NCBI RefSeq assembly: GCF_010730575.1
Contig: NZ_AP022614.1
Span: forward strand, 1,240,001 to 1,304,000
Reading direction: 5' to 3'
DNA from: Mycobacterium parmense
GTDB lineage: Bacteria; Actinomycetota; Actinomycetes; Mycobacteriales; Mycobacteriaceae
DNA: 64,000 nucleotides
Each line of letters begins with the position of its first letter. The stretch's first letter is position 1. Below the pieces are notes generated by a model that had not been told where the DNA came from, did no database searches, and saw only the letters and a list, made by a program, of their open reading frames with translations. This document shows positions 18,381-29,324 of the stretch, one piece after another. A program made the position numbers and the translations under genes.

Positions 18381-19889
18381 CTAGCTGGTGAGCTGCTCCA
18401 CGAGTTCGGCGGCGCTGTCGACCGAGTCCAGCAGCGCGCCGACGTGCGCCTTGCTGCCCCGCAGCGGCTCGAGCGTCGGGATCCGCACCAGCGAATCGCC
18501 ACCGAGGTCGAAAATCACCGAGTCCCAGCTGGCCGCGGCGATGTCCGCGCCGAACCGGCGCAGGCATTCACCGCGGAAGTATGCGCGGGTGTCCGTGGGC
18601 GGCTTGTCCACCGCCTCGATCACCTGATGCTCGCTGACCAGACGCTTCATCGAGCCACGCGCCACCAGCCGGTTGTAGAGGCCCTTGTCGAGCCGGACGT
18701 CGGAATACTGCAGGTCCACCAGGTGCAACCGCGGTGCCGACCAGTTGAGGTTCTCCCGCTGCCGGAAGCCTTCGAGCAGTCGCAGCTTCGCGGGCCAGTC
18801 CAGCAGCTCGGCGCATTCCATCGGGTCACGCTCGAGTTGGTCGAGCACGTGCGCCCAGGTCTCGACGACGTCGGCCGCCCGCGGATCCGGGTCGCGGCTG
18901 TCCACCAGCTTCGCCACCCGATCGAGGTAGAGCCGTTGCAGCGCAAGACCGGTCAGCTCGCGACCGTCGGCCAGCGCGACGGCGACGCGCAGCGATGGGT
19001 CGCGGCTGATCGCGTGCACGGCGTGCACCGGCCGGGCCAGCACCAGGTCGCTCAGGTCGATCCCGTGGGCCGGGCCCTCCTCGATCAGGTCCAGCACCAG
19101 CGCGGTGGTGCCCAGCTTCAGGTAGGTGGAGGTCTCGGCGAGATTGGCGTCGCCGATGATCACGTGCAGCCGCCGGTAGCGGTCGGCGTCGGCGTGCGGC
19201 TCGTCGCGGGTGTTGATGATGCCGCGTTTGAGCGTCGTCTCGAGGCCGACCTCGACCTCGATGTAGTCGGAGCGCTGCGACAACTGGAAGCCCGGCTCGT
19301 CACCGGAGGGGCCGATGCCGACACGTCCTGATCCGGTGACCACCTGACGGGAGACGAGGAAAGGGGTCAGGCCGGCGATGATGGCCGAGAACGGTGTCTG
19401 CCGAGACATCAGGTAGTTCTCGTGCGAGCCGTACGAGGCGCCCTTGCCGTCGACATTGTTCTTGTAGAGCTGCAGTTTGGCCGCGCCGGGCACGCTGGCG
19501 ACGTGTCGGGCGGCGGCCTCCATGACGCGCTCGCCGGCCTTGTCCCAGATCACCGCGTCCAGCGGGTCGGTGCACTCGGGCGCCGAGTACTCGGGATGCG
19601 CGTGGTCGACGTAGAGCCGTGCCCCGTTGGTGAGGATCATGTTGGCCGCGCCGACCTCGTCGGCGTCGACCACCGGCGGCGGCCCGGCCGAGCGGCTCAG
19701 GTCGAAGCCGCGGGCGTCGCGCAGCGGTGACTCAACCTCGTAGTCCCAGCGGGTGCGCTTCGCGCGCTGGATGCCGGCGGCGGCCGCGTAGGCCAGTACC
19801 GCCTGCGTCGAAGTGAGGATCGGGTTGGCGGTCGGGTCCGACGGCGACGAGATGCCGTACTCGACCTCCGTCCCGATAATCCGTTGCAT
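18381..19889 (-). CDS. dop: Pup deamidase/depupylase Dop
   Basis: 502 residues, paralogous to Paf[10 protein letters not shown] at the N-terminus, [26 protein letters not shown] and [14 protein letters not shown] match the PafA blocks. A Dop-specific loop follows the first strand ([15 protein letters not shown]). It converts the Pup C-terminal Gln to Glu and also removes Pup from proteins. ATG 19889 has TAGGCT six bases upstream and no Shine-Dalgarno, so it is probably leaderless. The promoter abuts a 58-bp tandem repeat. Confidence 0.96.
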   Translation of the reverse strand: MQRIIGTEVEYGISSPSDPTANPILTSTQAVLAYAAAAGIQRAKRTRWDYEVESPLRDARGFDLSRSAGPPPVVDADEVGAANMILTNGARLYVDHAHPEYSAPECTDPLDAVIWDKAGERVMEAAARHVASVPGAAKLQLYKNNVDGKGASYGSHENYLMSRQTPFSAIIAGLTPFLVSRQVVTGSGRVGIGPSGDEPGFQLSQRSDYIEVEVGLETTLKRGIINTRDEPHADADRYRRLHVIIGDANLAETSTYLKLGTTALVLDLIEEGPAHGIDLSDLVLARPVHAVHAISRDPSLRVAVALADGRELTGLALQRLYLDRVAKLVDSRDPDPRAADVVETWAHVLDQLERDPMECAELLDWPAKLRLLEGFRQRENLNWSAPRLHLVDLQYSDVRLDKGLYNRLVARGSMKRLVSEHQVIEAVDKPPTDTRAYFRGECLRRFGADIAAASWDSVIFDLGGDSLVRIPTLEPLRGSKAHVGALLDSVDSAAELVEQLTS

Positions 19890-19895
19890 CCCTTC

Positions 19896-19901
19896 AGCCT
19901 A
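19896..19901 (-). promoter_or_regulatory. Leaderless-type -10 box of dop
   Basis: TAGGCT on the minus strand, 6 nt before the dop ATG. Its upstream flank is the tandem repeat at 19901-20016, so the -35 position falls inside the first repeat unit. Confidence 0.5.
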
Positions 19902-20016
19902 GGCCCGTCGACGAAGCGGCCCGCCACGCGGGGCGCGAAGGAGACGGGCAATCGGCTTAGGCCCGTCGACGAAGCGGCCCGCCAGGCGGGGCGCGAAGGA
20001 GACGGCCAATCGGCTA
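19901..20016. repeat. Two tandem copies of a 58-bp unit
   Basis: The unit starting AGGCCCGTCGACGAAGCGGC at 19901 is repeated at 19959 with only a few differences (for example CACGCG versus CAGGCG, and GACGGG versus GACGGC). It fills much of the dop/Rv2114-like divergent intergenic region. Unit length and location resemble the minisatellite loci used for MIRU-VNTR typing of the M. avium complex; I cannot assign a locus name. Confidence 0.85.
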
Positions 20017-20073
20017 CGGCCGCCGGCCCCAGCGAGCTCCTGCTCGACGGTCCCCGCATGGCCGCGTGTGCGG

Positions 20074-20102
20074 TTGACGGCGTGGACCGCAGTGACTAAC
20101 TT
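20074..20102 (+). promoter_or_regulatory. Strong sigma-A-type promoter of the Rv2114-like gene
   Basis: TTGACG at 20074-20079, a 17-bp spacer, and TAACTT at 20097-20102, followed by six bases and the GTG start codon. This is the best-matched -35/-10 pair I found in the window and predicts a leaderless mRNA. Confidence 0.65.
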
Positions 20103-20108
20103 CACCGT

Positions 20109-20753
20109 GTGTCCGCCCCCGAATCCCAGCCAGTGGTCCACCAGCAAACAAGCGACCTCTCCGGCAAACGTTATGGCGAAGTGCTTCTGGTGACCCGCGG
20201 CGAAGCGGGTCCGCAAGCGACCGTCTTCAACAGCTTCCCCCTCAACGACTGCCCGGCCGACTTGTGGTCCGCCCTCGACGCGCAGGCGATCGCCTCCGAG
20301 AACGGTGTGGCCGCAGCCCTGCTCAACGGTCCCCGGTACTGGCTGATGAACGCCATCGAAAAAGAACAGCAAGGCCCCCAGATCACCAAGACGTTCGGTG
20401 GCATCGAGATGATCCAGCAGGCCACGGTCCTGCTGTCCTCGATGAACCCGGCGCCCTACAGCCCGAGCAAGGTGAGCCGCAACACCGTCTTCGTCTTCAA
20501 CGCCGGCGAAGAGATCTACGAGCTCATCGACGACCACGGGCGAAGCTGGGTCATGCAGACCTACAGCCAGGTCGCCGACCCGAACCTGTCGCGGGCGGAC
20601 CTGCCCGGCCTCGCAGAACGGCTCAAGCTGCCGCCGGGCTGGTCCTACCGGGCGCGGCGACTCACCGACGAGTTACGGATCGACACGCGGACGCGCGCGG
20701 CCCAGGTTCTGCAGGACAACCTGACCAACAGCTACTCGCTCGAAGCGGCCTGA
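20109..20753 (+). CDS. Conserved protein of unknown function (Rv2114-like)
   Basis: 214 residues, cytoplasmic, no signal peptide. It corresponds by position and size to Rv2114 (207 aa), whose function is not established. The middle is well conserved in appearance (NGPRYWLMNAIEK, FGGIEMIQQATV, RNTVFVFNAGEEIYELIDD), suggesting a small beta-barrel-like fold, but I do not recognise a catalytic motif. GTG 20109 is directly behind a strong promoter. It lies between dop and mpa on the opposite strand and converges on mpa with 12 bp between the stop codons. A link to pupylation is possible from position only. Confidence 0.88.
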   Translation: MSAPESQPVVHQQTSDLSGKRYGEVLLVTRGEAGPQATVFNSFPLNDCPADLWSALDAQAIASENGVAAALLNGPRYWLMNAIEKEQQGPQITKTFGGIEMIQQATVLLSSMNPAPYSPSKVSRNTVFVFNAGEEIYELIDDHGRSWVMQTYSQVADPNLSRADLPGLAERLKLPPGWSYRARRLTDELRIDTRTRAAQVLQDNLTNSYSLEAA

Positions 20754-20765
20754 TCCAAGGCGGGC

Positions 20766-22595
20766 CTACAGGTACTGGCCCAGGTTCGACTCGGTGTCGA
20801 TCGCCCGCGACGCGCTGGACGACTTGCCGGTGACCAGCGTGCGGATGTAGACGATCCGCTCGCCCTTCTTGCCCGAGATCCGCGCCCAGTCGTCGGGGTT
20901 CGTGGTGTTGGGCAGGTCCTCGTTCTCGGCGAACTCGTCGACGATCGAGTCGAGCAGGTGCTGTATGCGCAGACCGGGCTGACCGGTCTCCAGCACCGAC
21001 TTGATGGCGTTCTTCTTCGCCCGATCGACGACGTTCTGGATCATCGCCCCGGAGTTGAAGTCCTTGAAGTACATGACTTCTTTGTCACCGTTGGCGTAGG
21101 TGACCTCCAGGAACCGGTTGTCGTCGATTTCGGCGTACATCCGGTCGACGACCTTCTCGATCATCGCCTTGATGCAGGCGGCGCGGTCGCCGTCGAACTC
21201 GGCGAGGTCGTCGGCATGCACCGGCAGCGTCTCGGTCAGGTACTTCGAGAAGATGTCCTGCGCCGCCTCGGCGTCGGGGCGCTCGATCTTGATCTTCACG
21301 TCGAGCCGGCCCGGCCGCAGGATCGCGGGGTCGATCATGTCCTCGCGGTTGGACGCGCCGATGACGATGACGTTCTCCAGGCCCTCGACACCGTCGATCT
21401 CGCTGAGCAACTGGGGAACGACGGTGGTCTCGACGTCCGACGAGACGCCCGTGCCGCGGGTGCGGAAGATCGAGTCCATCTCATCGAAGAACACGATTAC
21501 CGGGGTGCCTTCCGACGCCTTTTCGCGGGCGCGCTGGAAAATCAACCGGATGTGCCGCTCGGTTTCACCGACGAACTTATTCAGCAGCTCGGGGCCCTTG
21601 ATGTTCAGGAAGTATGACTTCGCCTCGCGGGCGTCGTCGCCGCGGACCTCAGCCATCTTCTTGGCCAGTGAGTTGGCCACAGCCTTGGCGATCAGCGTTT
21701 TGCCACACCCGGGCGGACCGTAGAGCAGCACGCCTTTGGGCGGGCGCAGCGCGTACTCGCGGTAGAGCTCCTTGTGTAGGAACGGCAGCTCCACGGCGTC
21801 GCGGATCTGCTCGATCTGGCGGGTCAGGCCGCCGATGTCGAGATAGCTGACGTCGGGCACCTCCTCGAGCACCAGGTCCTCGACCTCGGCCTTCGGGATG
21901 CGCTCGAACGCGTACCCGGCCTTGGTGTCGACGAGCAGCGAGTCGCCGGGCCGCAGCTTGCGCGGTCGGGTGTCGTCGTCGACGTCGTCGATGATGCTGT
22001 CGGGCAGGTTCTCTGCGACCAGCGGGTCGGCCAGCCACACGATGCGCTCCTCGTCGGCGTGGCCGACCACAAGAGCACGGTGACCGTCGGCCAACAGCTC
22101 ACGCAGGGTGGAGATCTCGCCGACCGACTCGTAGGTGCCGGCCTCGACCACGGTCAGGGCTTCGTTGAGCCGAACGGTCTGCCCTTTGCGCAACGACGCG
22201 ACGTCGATGTTCGGCGAGCACGTCAGACGCATCTTGCGACCCGAGGTGAAGACGTCGACCGTCTCGTCCTCGTGCGCGGCGAGCAGGACGCCGTAGCCGC
22301 TCGGCGGCTGGCCCAGGCGGTCGACCTCCTCACGCAGCGCCAGAAGTTGCTGTCGGGCCTCTTTGAGGGTCTCCATCAACTTCGAGTTGCGTGCCGCAAG
22401 CGAGTCGATGCGCGCCTCGAGCTGATGCACATCGCGGGCAGAACGGGCGCCGCCGTGCGATGCAACCGCATGATCCAGTTGCTCGCGCAGCAGCGCCGCC
22501 TCGCGGCGTAATTGTTCCAATTCGGCAGCGTCGCCATCGGACATATCTGATTCGCGGGGGGTACCGAATGCTTCAGAACGCTCTGAGCCACCCAT
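20766..22595 (-). CDS. mpa: Proteasomal AAA ATPase Mpa (ARC)
   Basis: 609 residues from ATG 22595, the same length as Rv2115c. N-terminal coiled coil (about 15-95) that binds Pup, two OB domains (about 98-240), then the AAA module: Walker A GPPGCGKT, Walker [11 protein letters not shown], sensor region IGASNRED and arginine finger region RPGRLD. The C-terminus ends in GQYL, the motif that docks on the PrcA ring. It unfolds pupylated proteins and threads them into the proteasome. An earlier in-frame ATG adds six residues, but AAAGGAG before 22595 decides the start. Confidence 0.97.
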   Translation of the reverse strand: MGGSERSEAFGTPRESDMSDGDAAELEQLRREAALLREQLDHAVASHGGARSARDVHQLEARIDSLAARNSKLMETLKEARQQLLALREEVDRLGQPPSGYGVLLAAHEDETVDVFTSGRKMRLTCSPNIDVASLRKGQTVRLNEALTVVEAGTYESVGEISTLRELLADGHRALVVGHADEERIVWLADPLVAENLPDSIIDDVDDDTRPRKLRPGDSLLVDTKAGYAFERIPKAEVEDLVLEEVPDVSYLDIGGLTRQIEQIRDAVELPFLHKELYREYALRPPKGVLLYGPPGCGKTLIAKAVANSLAKKMAEVRGDDAREAKSYFLNIKGPELLNKFVGETERHIRLIFQRAREKASEGTPVIVFFDEMDSIFRTRGTGVSSDVETTVVPQLLSEIDGVEGLENVIVIGASNREDMIDPAILRPGRLDVKIKIERPDAEAAQDIFSKYLTETLPVHADDLAEFDGDRAACIKAMIEKVVDRMYAEIDDNRFLEVTYANGDKEVMYFKDFNSGAMIQNVVDRAKKNAIKSVLETGQPGLRIQHLLDSIVDEFAENEDLPNTTNPDDWARISGKKGERIVYIRTLVTGKSSSASRAIDTESNLGQYL

Positions 22596-22759
22596 GTTGC
22601 GCTCCTTTCCCACACCGAAAGGGTGCGTGGTACACCAACGCTACCGGCGATCGCCGATTGATGTGCGGAGTCAAATACCCACGAAAAGTTAAGACTTTCG
22701 TCACGCTGGTAAATTCGGCCACAAATCCGGCTGATGGGAAGGGCCCCGGAAGGAGCACC

Positions 22760-22864
22760 GTGACCGCAAAACGCCTCACCACGGGCCTCGCCGACGACGC
22801 CATCCCCGGCGAGCCGGACGCCGGTGTGACTTCCGTTGCATCCACGGCCCCGACGGGCGCTTAG
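22760..22864 (+). CDS. Possible 34-residue small protein or leader peptide upstream of lppK
   Basis: GTG 22760 is preceded by GGAAGGAG at ideal spacing, an unusually strong ribosome-binding site for this window, and opens a 34-codon frame that stops at 22862-22864, 12 bp before lppK. The peptide is Ala/Thr/Asp-rich with no membrane or signal features. It may be a real small protein or a translated leader that couples to lppK. I do not recognise it. Confidence 0.4.
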   Translation: MTAKRLTTGLADDAIPGEPDAGVTSVASTAPTGA

Positions 22865-22876
22865 TCCGCCGCCCAC

Positions 22877-23503
22877 ATGCGCCGACACCTCATTGCTGCG
22901 CTGATTGTCGCCGTTGCCCTGGCCGCGGCCATTTTGACCGGCTGTTCACACCGCGCCCCCAAGGTCGTGTCGTCGGCCCCTTCGTCGGCCACCCCGGCCT
23001 CGTCGCCTCCGGTGATCGCGTCCGCCCCGACCACTCCCCCGCCCGCCGCCGACGTTTTGACCGGCGTGCTCAACCGGCTCGCCGACCCTAACGTTCCAGG
23101 CGCCGACAAGGTCGATCTCGTCGAGGGTGCGACCCCCGACAGCGCGGCCACCCTGGACAAGTTCGTCGCGGCATTGCGCGACAACGGCTATTTGCCCATG
23201 ACGTTCTCCGCGAACGACATTGCATGGTCGGACAAGAATCCGTCACACGTCACGGCCACCGTGACCGTGAACACCGCACAGAACAACAACGGCAAGTTCA
23301 CCTTCCCCATGGAGTTCACCCCCGCGCGAGGCGGCTGGCAGCTGTCTCGCCGGACCGCCGAAATGCTGCTGGCCCTCGGCAAGGCGCCGGCCACGCCGCC
23401 GCCGGCCGGCCCCGGCCTGACTCCCGAGCCGCCCGGCGGGCCGCCCCCACCCGCTCCGGCACCGCCGCCGGAGTCCCTCCCGAGTCAGCCGCCCCCGAGT
23501 TGA
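22877..23503 (+). CDS. lppK: Lipoprotein LppK
   Basis: 208 residues. Signal peptide with lipobox ILTGC (lipidated Cys near residue 23), a Ser/Pro-rich linker, a globular domain about 60-165 (DKVDLVEGA, NGYLPMTFSANDIAW, GWQLSRRTAEMLL), and a Pro-rich tail. It corresponds to Rv2116 by position and pattern. It is anchored on the outer face of the plasma membrane; function unknown, although the compact domain resembles other mycobacterial low-molecular-weight lipoproteins. It is probably co-transcribed with the DUF503 gene 8 bp downstream. Confidence 0.92.
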   Translation: MRRHLIAALIVAVALAAAILTGCSHRAPKVVSSAPSSATPASSPPVIASAPTTPPPAADVLTGVLNRLADPNVPGADKVDLVEGATPDSAATLDKFVAALRDNGYLPMTFSANDIAWSDKNPSHVTATVTVNTAQNNNGKFTFPMEFTPARGGWQLSRRTAEMLLALGKAPATPPPAGPGLTPEPPGGPPPPAPAPPPESLPSQPPPS

Positions 23504-23511
23504 CCGGAGGA

Positions 23512-24710
<1,199 letters not shown>

Positions 24711-24711
24711 C

Positions 24712-24717
24712 TAGGCT
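24712..24717 (+). promoter_or_regulatory. Leaderless-type -10 box of the RecB-like gene
   Basis: TAGGCT six bases before ATG 24724, with no Shine-Dalgarno. No acceptable -35. Confidence 0.5.
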
Positions 24718-24723
24718 GCGAAC

Positions 24724-25599
24724 ATGACGGTCCAGACGGAGACACCCCCACCCGGGGGGCGCGCGGCACGGCCGGCGCTGTCGCCGTCGCGGGCGGCGGA
24801 CTTCAAGCAGTGCCCGTTGCTGTACCGGTTCCGGGCGATCGACCGGTTGCCCGAGGCGACGTCGGCGGCGCAGCTGCGGGGCTCGGTCGTGCACGCGGCC
24901 CTGCAGCAGCTCTACAGCCTGCCCGCGCCCTCGCGCGGGCCCGACACGGCGTTGTCCCTGCTGGGATCGGCCTGGGAGCAGGTGATCGCCAAGGAGCCCC
25001 TGCTGGCGGGCGCATTCGATGACGCGCAGCGGACCCAACTGCTCGACGAGGCCAGGGCTTTGCTCGGCGGCTACTACCGGCTCGAAGACCCCACCCGGTT
25101 CGACCCGCAGTCGTGCGAACAGCGCGTGGAGGTCGAACTCGCCGACGGCACGCTGCTGCGCGGCTTCATCGACCGCATCGACGTGGCCGCCAGCGGCGAG
25201 GTGCGGGTGGTCGACTACAAGACCGGCAAGGCGCCCCCTGCCGCGCGGGCCCTCGCCGAGTTCAAGGCGATGTTCCAGATGAAGTTCTACGCGGTGGCGC
25301 TGCTGCGGACGCGCGGTGTGCCGCCGACCCGGCTGCGGCTTATCTACCTGGCCGACGGGCAGGTGCTGGACTACTCGCCGGACCACGACGAGCTGCTGCG
25401 CTTCGAGAAGACCTTGATGGCGATCTGGCGCGCCATCCAGTCCGCGGGCCGCACGGGCGACTTTCGGCCCAGCCAGTCACGGTTGTGCGACTGGTGCCCG
25501 CATCAGCAGCTCTGCCCGCTTTTCGGCGGCACACCGCCGCCCTACCCCGGCTGGCCGGAGACTCTCTCAACCGAGACCCTCGCGATCGCCGCGCGCTGA
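24724..25599 (+). CDS. RecB-family PD-(D/E)XK nuclease with iron-sulfur cysteines (Rv2119-like)
   Basis: 291 residues. Cas4/RecB-type nuclease: QLRGSVVHAALQQ (motif I with His), a catalytic core ending in VRVVDYKTGK (Asp and Lys), and QMKFYAVAL. One Cys near the start (FKQCPLLYRF) and three in CDWCPHQQLCP form the four-Cys arrangement that binds a 4Fe-4S cluster in AddB and Cas4. It should be a DNA exonuclease in repair or recombination, acting alone because no helicase is adjacent. The 3' end runs into a tandem repeat. Confidence 0.9.
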   Translation: MTVQTETPPPGGRAARPALSPSRAADFKQCPLLYRFRAIDRLPEATSAAQLRGSVVHAALQQLYSLPAPSRGPDTALSLLGSAWEQVIAKEPLLAGAFDDAQRTQLLDEARALLGGYYRLEDPTRFDPQSCEQRVEVELADGTLLRGFIDRIDVAASGEVRVVDYKTGKAPPAARALAEFKAMFQMKFYAVALLRTRGVPPTRLRLIYLADGQVLDYSPDHDELLRFEKTLMAIWRAIQSAGRTGDFRPSQSRLCDWCPHQQLCPLFGGTPPPYPGWPETLSTETLAIAAR

Positions 25600-25600
25600 C

Positions 25601-25806
25601 GGTGGCGACCCGCTTCGCCCGGCTCCGCCGCGCTCGCGATCGCACGGGCTGACGGTGGCGACCCGCCTCGCCCGGCTCCGCCGCGCTCGCGATCGCACGG
25701 GATCGATGGTGGCGACCCGCGTCGCCCGGCTCCGCCGCGCTCGCGATCGCACGGGATCGATGGTGGCGACCCGCGTCGCCCGGCTCCGCCGCGCTCGCGA
25801 TCGCCA
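25601..25806. repeat. Four tandem copies of a 53-54-bp unit
   Basis: Units begin GGTGGCGACCCG at 25601, 25654, 25708 and 25762 (spacings 53, 54, 54). Each contains CCCGGCTCCGCCGCGCTCGCGATCGC. Units three and four contain the perfect inverted repeat GGCGAC/GTCGCC with a 4-nt loop; units one and two have one mismatch. The array lies between the 3' ends of two convergent genes, so it may also act as a bidirectional transcription stop. Unit size is in the range used for M. avium MIRU-VNTR typing. Confidence 0.88.
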
Positions 25807-27177
25807 CTAGTCCAGCGGGGACAACTCCTGCAGCATCGTCGGGATGAGCTCGCTGACCGTCGGGTGGATATGCATGGTCCGCGCCAGCGTCGTGTAGGGC
25901 GCCTTGGCGGACATGACGTCCAGGATGCCGTGGATGGCCTCGTCGCCGCCTACTCCCAGAATCGCGGCCCCCAGGATCTGCTCGGTGTCGGCGTCCACCA
26001 CCACCTGCATGAAACCCTGTGTCTCACCCTTTTCCACGGCCCGGCCGACCCGGGTCATCGGCCGCTTGCCGACCAGCGCCCTGCGGCCCGAGGCGCGGAC
26101 CTGCCCAACGGTCATCCCGGCGCGCCCCAGCGGCGGGTCGATGTAGAGAGCGTAGGCGGTGATGCGGTCGCTGACCCGGCGCGGATCGTCGTCGAGCAGG
26201 TTGGCGGCGACGATCTCGAAGTCGTTGTACGAGGTATGGGTGAAGGCGCCCTTGCCGTTGCAATCGCCCATCGCCCAGATGTGGTCGACGGTGGTCCTGA
26301 GCTGGTCGTCGACCACGATGTAGCCGCGAGCGTCGGTCCCCACGCCGGCCGCCTCGAGCCCCAGGCTGTCGGTGTTGGGCCGGCGACCGACGGCGAGCAG
26401 CAGGTGGCTCCCCGCGATCGGGGCCCCGCCCGCGCAGGGCGTCAATACAAAACCGTTGTCGCTCTTGGCTATTCGGATATCGTCGGCGTCGACGACGATC
26501 TCGATGCCCTCGCCCTCCAGTATCTCCTGGACGGCCGCCGAGACGTCCTCGTCCTCACGCGAGGCCAGCCGCGGACCCTTTTCGACGACGGTCACCCGGG
26601 AACCGAAGCGCCGGTACATCTGCGCGAACTCCAGCGCGATGTAGCTGCCGCCGACGATGACGAGATGCGCGGGGAGCGTGTCGAGTTCGAGGATCGACAC
26701 GTTGGTGAGGTAGTCGATCTCGGACAGGCCCGGGATGTCGGGTGCCACCGCACGGCCACCGACGTTGAGGAAGATCCGGTCGGCCCGCAGCACCCGCTCG
26801 TCGACCCGCAGGGTGTGCGGGTCCTCGAATTGCGCATGACCGCGAACCACGGTGCAGCCGTCCATGCCGTAGAGCCAGTCCTCGACGCCCTTGCGGTCGC
26901 TGAGCATGATCTGGTCCTTGCGCGCCTTGACCTTCGCCATGTCCACGCTCACCGGGCCGGCGGCGACGCCGAAGTCCGCGCCGCGGCGAGCCAGGTGCGC
27001 GGCGTAGGCGCTGGCGACCAGGGTCTTGGTGGGGATACATCCGTTGTTGACGCAGGTGCCGCCGATCAGCTTGCGCTCCACGATCGCGACCCGCTGCCCG
27101 GCCGCCGTCAGCCGGCCCGCCAGCGGTGGGCCGGCCTGTCCGGCCCCGACGATGACGGCGTCGAAACGCTCTGTCAC
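25807..27177 (-). CDS. FAD-dependent pyridine nucleotide-disulfide oxidoreductase, mercuric-reductase-like
   Basis: 456 residues. FAD-binding GAGQAGPPLA near the N-terminus; redox-active disulfide CVNNGC in GGTCVNNGCIPTK; NAD(P)-binding VGGSYIALEFAQ; second FAD contact WAMGDCN; C-terminal dimer domain with the His-containing MHIHPTVSE that serves as acid/base. The layout is that of lipoamide dehydrogenase and mercuric reductase, but no N-terminal heavy-metal domain and no C-terminal Cys pair is present, so mercury reduction is not supported. GTG 27177 overlaps the DUF4126 stop by four bases. True substrate unknown. Confidence 0.88.
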   Translation of the reverse strand: MTERFDAVIVGAGQAGPPLAGRLTAAGQRVAIVERKLIGGTCVNNGCIPTKTLVASAYAAHLARRGADFGVAAGPVSVDMAKVKARKDQIMLSDRKGVEDWLYGMDGCTVVRGHAQFEDPHTLRVDERVLRADRIFLNVGGRAVAPDIPGLSEIDYLTNVSILELDTLPAHLVIVGGSYIALEFAQMYRRFGSRVTVVEKGPRLASREDEDVSAAVQEILEGEGIEIVVDADDIRIAKSDNGFVLTPCAGGAPIAGSHLLLAVGRRPNTDSLGLEAAGVGTDARGYIVVDDQLRTTVDHIWAMGDCNGKGAFTHTSYNDFEIVAANLLDDDPRRVSDRITAYALYIDPPLGRAGMTVGQVRASGRRALVGKRPMTRVGRAVEKGETQGFMQVVVDADTEQILGAAILGVGGDEAIHGILDVMSAKAPYTTLARTMHIHPTVSELIPTMLQELSPLD

Positions 27178-27656
27178 AGACTGGCCGCGAGCGCGACGAC
27201 GGCGAAGCCGCCCAGGACCGCGATCGCATCCTCGAGTAGAGCGATCGGCAGGTCCTGGCCGCCGCGGGCGGCCACCAGCCGGTGGCGCGCCTGGTAGCCG
27301 CCCAGGGTGCCGAGCACCGCGCCGACGATGCCGGCGCCCAGGGCGCTGAACGTCCAGTGCCACGCCGCGCCCAGGACGGCGCCGGCGAACGCGCCCATGA
27401 TGATCCGCGCGGCGAACGACGGCGGCGCGGTGCGGGGCGGGGTCTTGGGCAGCTTGTCGGACACCAGCTCGGCGATGGCCAACACGGTGACGACGCCGAC
27501 CGTGATGAGGCTCGACACCCACGACGCCCACGTGGCGTTCAGGTTGATCCAGCCGAGATACGCACCCCAGGCGACCACGGCCGGCGCGGTCAGGGAACGC
27601 AGCCCGGCGACGACACCGATCAGCAAGGCCAACAGCACGAGCAGTAGATGTGTCAC
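27174..27656 (-). CDS. DUF4126 integral membrane protein (Rv2120c-like)
   Basis: 160 residues with about five hydrophobic segments starting from the N-terminus (LLLVLLALLIGVVAGL). The motif GLRSLTAPAVVAWG is typical of DUF4126. AGGAGGG before GTG 27656 supports this start over the longer open frame. It is coupled to the downstream flavoprotein by an overlapping stop/start. Function of the family is unknown. Confidence 0.88.
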   Translation of the reverse strand: MTHLLLVLLALLIGVVAGLRSLTAPAVVAWGAYLGWINLNATWASWVSSLITVGVVTVLAIAELVSDKLPKTPPRTAPPSFAARIIMGAFAGAVLGAAWHWTFSALGAGIVGAVLGTLGGYQARHRLVAARGGQDLPIALLEDAIAVLGGFAVVALAASL

Positions 27657-27772
27657 GGAGACCCTCCTGGGGAAGAACAGCCCGGCGACGAGGTGGGCGG
27701 CGGCCCGTCGATGACACGAGCAAACAACCCAATGCGGGACGCTAACACAGCCGCAGGCGCCACACCCGCTGA

Positions 27773-29250
<1,478 letters not shown>

Positions 29251-29324
29251 ATGAAAGCGGGTACTGGTAGGCGATGACCCGTGGCATTTGTTTGCCGAAG
29301 CAACGGCTGACCGGACTGCGATGA
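29251..29324 (+). CDS. Two overlapping mini-ORFs (8 and 16 codons) leading into yrbEA
   Basis: ATG 29251, preceded by AAGGTGGGAG, opens MKAGTGRR and stops at 29275-29277. That stop overlaps the ATG at 29274 of a second frame, MTRGICLPKQRLTGLR, which stops at 29322-29324. This stop in turn overlaps the ATG at 29321 of yrbEA. All three reading frames are joined by ATGA junctions, the classic layout for translational coupling. No Shine-Dalgarno precedes yrbEA itself, so ribosomes may reach it through this leader. Translation of the peptides is inferred, not shown. Confidence 0.45.

Noticed and set aside
24803..25015. Small minus-strand ORF inside the RecB-like gene
   Set aside because: Shadow of the plus-strand coding sequence with Arg/Ala/Pro noise.
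25601..25806. CRISPR-like array
   Set aside because: Units are directly adjacent tandem repeats without unique spacers and no cas genes are near; the RecB-like nuclease next to it is a stand-alone repair-type protein.
25807..27177. Functional mercuric reductase
   Set aside because: The paired C-terminal cysteines and the N-terminal metal-binding domain are missing and no other mer genes are near, so only the fold is supported.
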